Assembly: GCA_004297225.1 (NCBI GenBank)
Contig: SCUI01000013.1
Span: 310,001 to 374,000 of the forward strand
Length of the DNA stretch: 64,000 nt
From: Lysobacteraceae bacterium
GTDB lineage: Bacteria; Pseudomonadota; Gammaproteobacteria; Xanthomonadales; Xanthomonadaceae
Direction: 5' to 3'
Under the pieces are notes generated by a model. That model was given only the letters and a program-made list of their open reading frames with translations, did no database searches and was not told where the DNA came from. Shown one piece after another: positions 63,785 to 64,000 of this stretch. How positions within the stretch are numbered: the stretch's first letter is position 1; each line of letters begins with the position of its first letter. The position numbers and the translations under genes were made by a program.

Positions 63785-64000
63785 ATGGTCAAGATCCGCC
63801 TCACCCGTGGCGGCGCGAAGAAGCGCCCCTTCTACCACATCATCGTCACCGACAGCCGCAGCGCCCGCGACGGCCGCAACATCGAGCGCGTCGGTTACTA
63901 CAACCCGGTCGCCACCGGCGCCGAGAAGCGCGTCGAGATGGACCTGCCCCGCATCCAGCACTGGCTGGGCCAGGGCGCGCAGCTGACCGACAAGGTCGCC
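63785..64000 (+). CDS. rpsP: 30S ribosomal protein S16 (5' part, runs off the right edge)
   Basis: The first 72 codons of S16: [20 protein letters not shown], then [14 protein letters not shown] and the [13 protein letters not shown] segment. ATG 63785 follows AACACCGAAGCAACC with no strong Shine-Dalgarno site. In gammaproteobacteria rpsP starts the rpsP-rimM-trmD-rplS operon, which should continue beyond the window. Confidence 0.97.
   Translation, partial: MVKIRLTRGGAKKRPFYHIIVTDSRSARDGRNIERVGYYNPVATGAEKRVEMDLPRIQHWLGQGAQLTDKVA

Overview
The window is a 64 kb piece of chromosome from a GC-rich gammaproteobacterium, most likely a member of the Xanthomonadaceae/Lysobacteraceae (Lysobacter, Luteimonas or a close relative). 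The evidence is the gene content and order (minCDE with the family's MinC N-terminus, a type II secretion operon in the C-D-E-F-G-H-I-J-K-L-M order of the Xanthomonas Xcs system, ileS-lspA-ispH, ffh next to rpsP), strong G/C third-position bias, and two short palindromic repeat types (GTAG type and GGGAGCGGC type) of the kind known from Stenotrophomonas, Xanthomonas and Pseudomonas. No phage, insertion sequence, rRNA operon or CRISPR array was seen. Genes are tightly packed; start/stop overlaps of 4 bases (ATGA or GTGA) and convergent overlaps are frequent.

Layout. 1-8.4 kb: partial pirin, an MFS exporter, a Rieske oxygenase, a small secreted protein, an M2 peptidase lipoprotein, and the min operon (GNAT-minC-minD-minE-HEXXH protein). 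8.4-18.3 kb: a DesK/NarL-type two-component pair, a SRPBCC/GyrI-like membrane-anchored protein, alkA, tRNA-Leu, a persulfide dioxygenase-like protein, ygiD, rnr, rlmB, gdx, rnt. 18.3-24 kb: phosphate uptake (oprP-like porin, pstSCAB, phoU). 24.1-38.1 kb: one long minus-strand block with a beta-helix lipoprotein, a TonB-dependent receptor and gspCDEFGHIJKLM. 38.2-46.6 kb: a prolyl hydroxylase, nth, two enoyl-CoA hydratase-like genes, a degenerate FKBP, a frameshifted NUDIX gene, a mercaptopyruvate sulfurtransferase, a DUF4139 lipoprotein, a PCu(A)C copper chaperone and a thioesterase. 46.6-64 kb: uvrA, a 556-base repeat-filled intergenic region, rplU-rpmA, obg, rpsT, murJ, ribF-ileS-lspA-ispH, tRNA-Thr, radA, a CcsA-like protein, ffh, a VIT1-family transporter and the start of rpsP.

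The most coherent accessory system is the 18-39 kb region. The phosphate transporter, a type II secretion operon, a TonB receptor and a surface-type lipoprotein sit together, and sequences resembling Pho boxes (two 7-base CTGTCAT-like half-sites 11 bases apart, usually followed after 10-11 bases by a -10 element) lie before oprP, pstS, gspC, the lipoprotein gene and the divergent prolyl hydroxylase gene. I infer a phosphate-starvation-controlled secretion and uptake unit. Other notable points are a repeated leaderless promoter design (-10 hexamer 5-7, usually exactly 6, bases before the start codon with no ribosome binding site), palindromic repeats inside the coding sequences of minC and ileS, a radA stop codon supplied by a GTAG repeat, a nested inverted repeat between rnr and rlmB, and two related giant hairpins with perfect 29-bp stems upstream of rplU.
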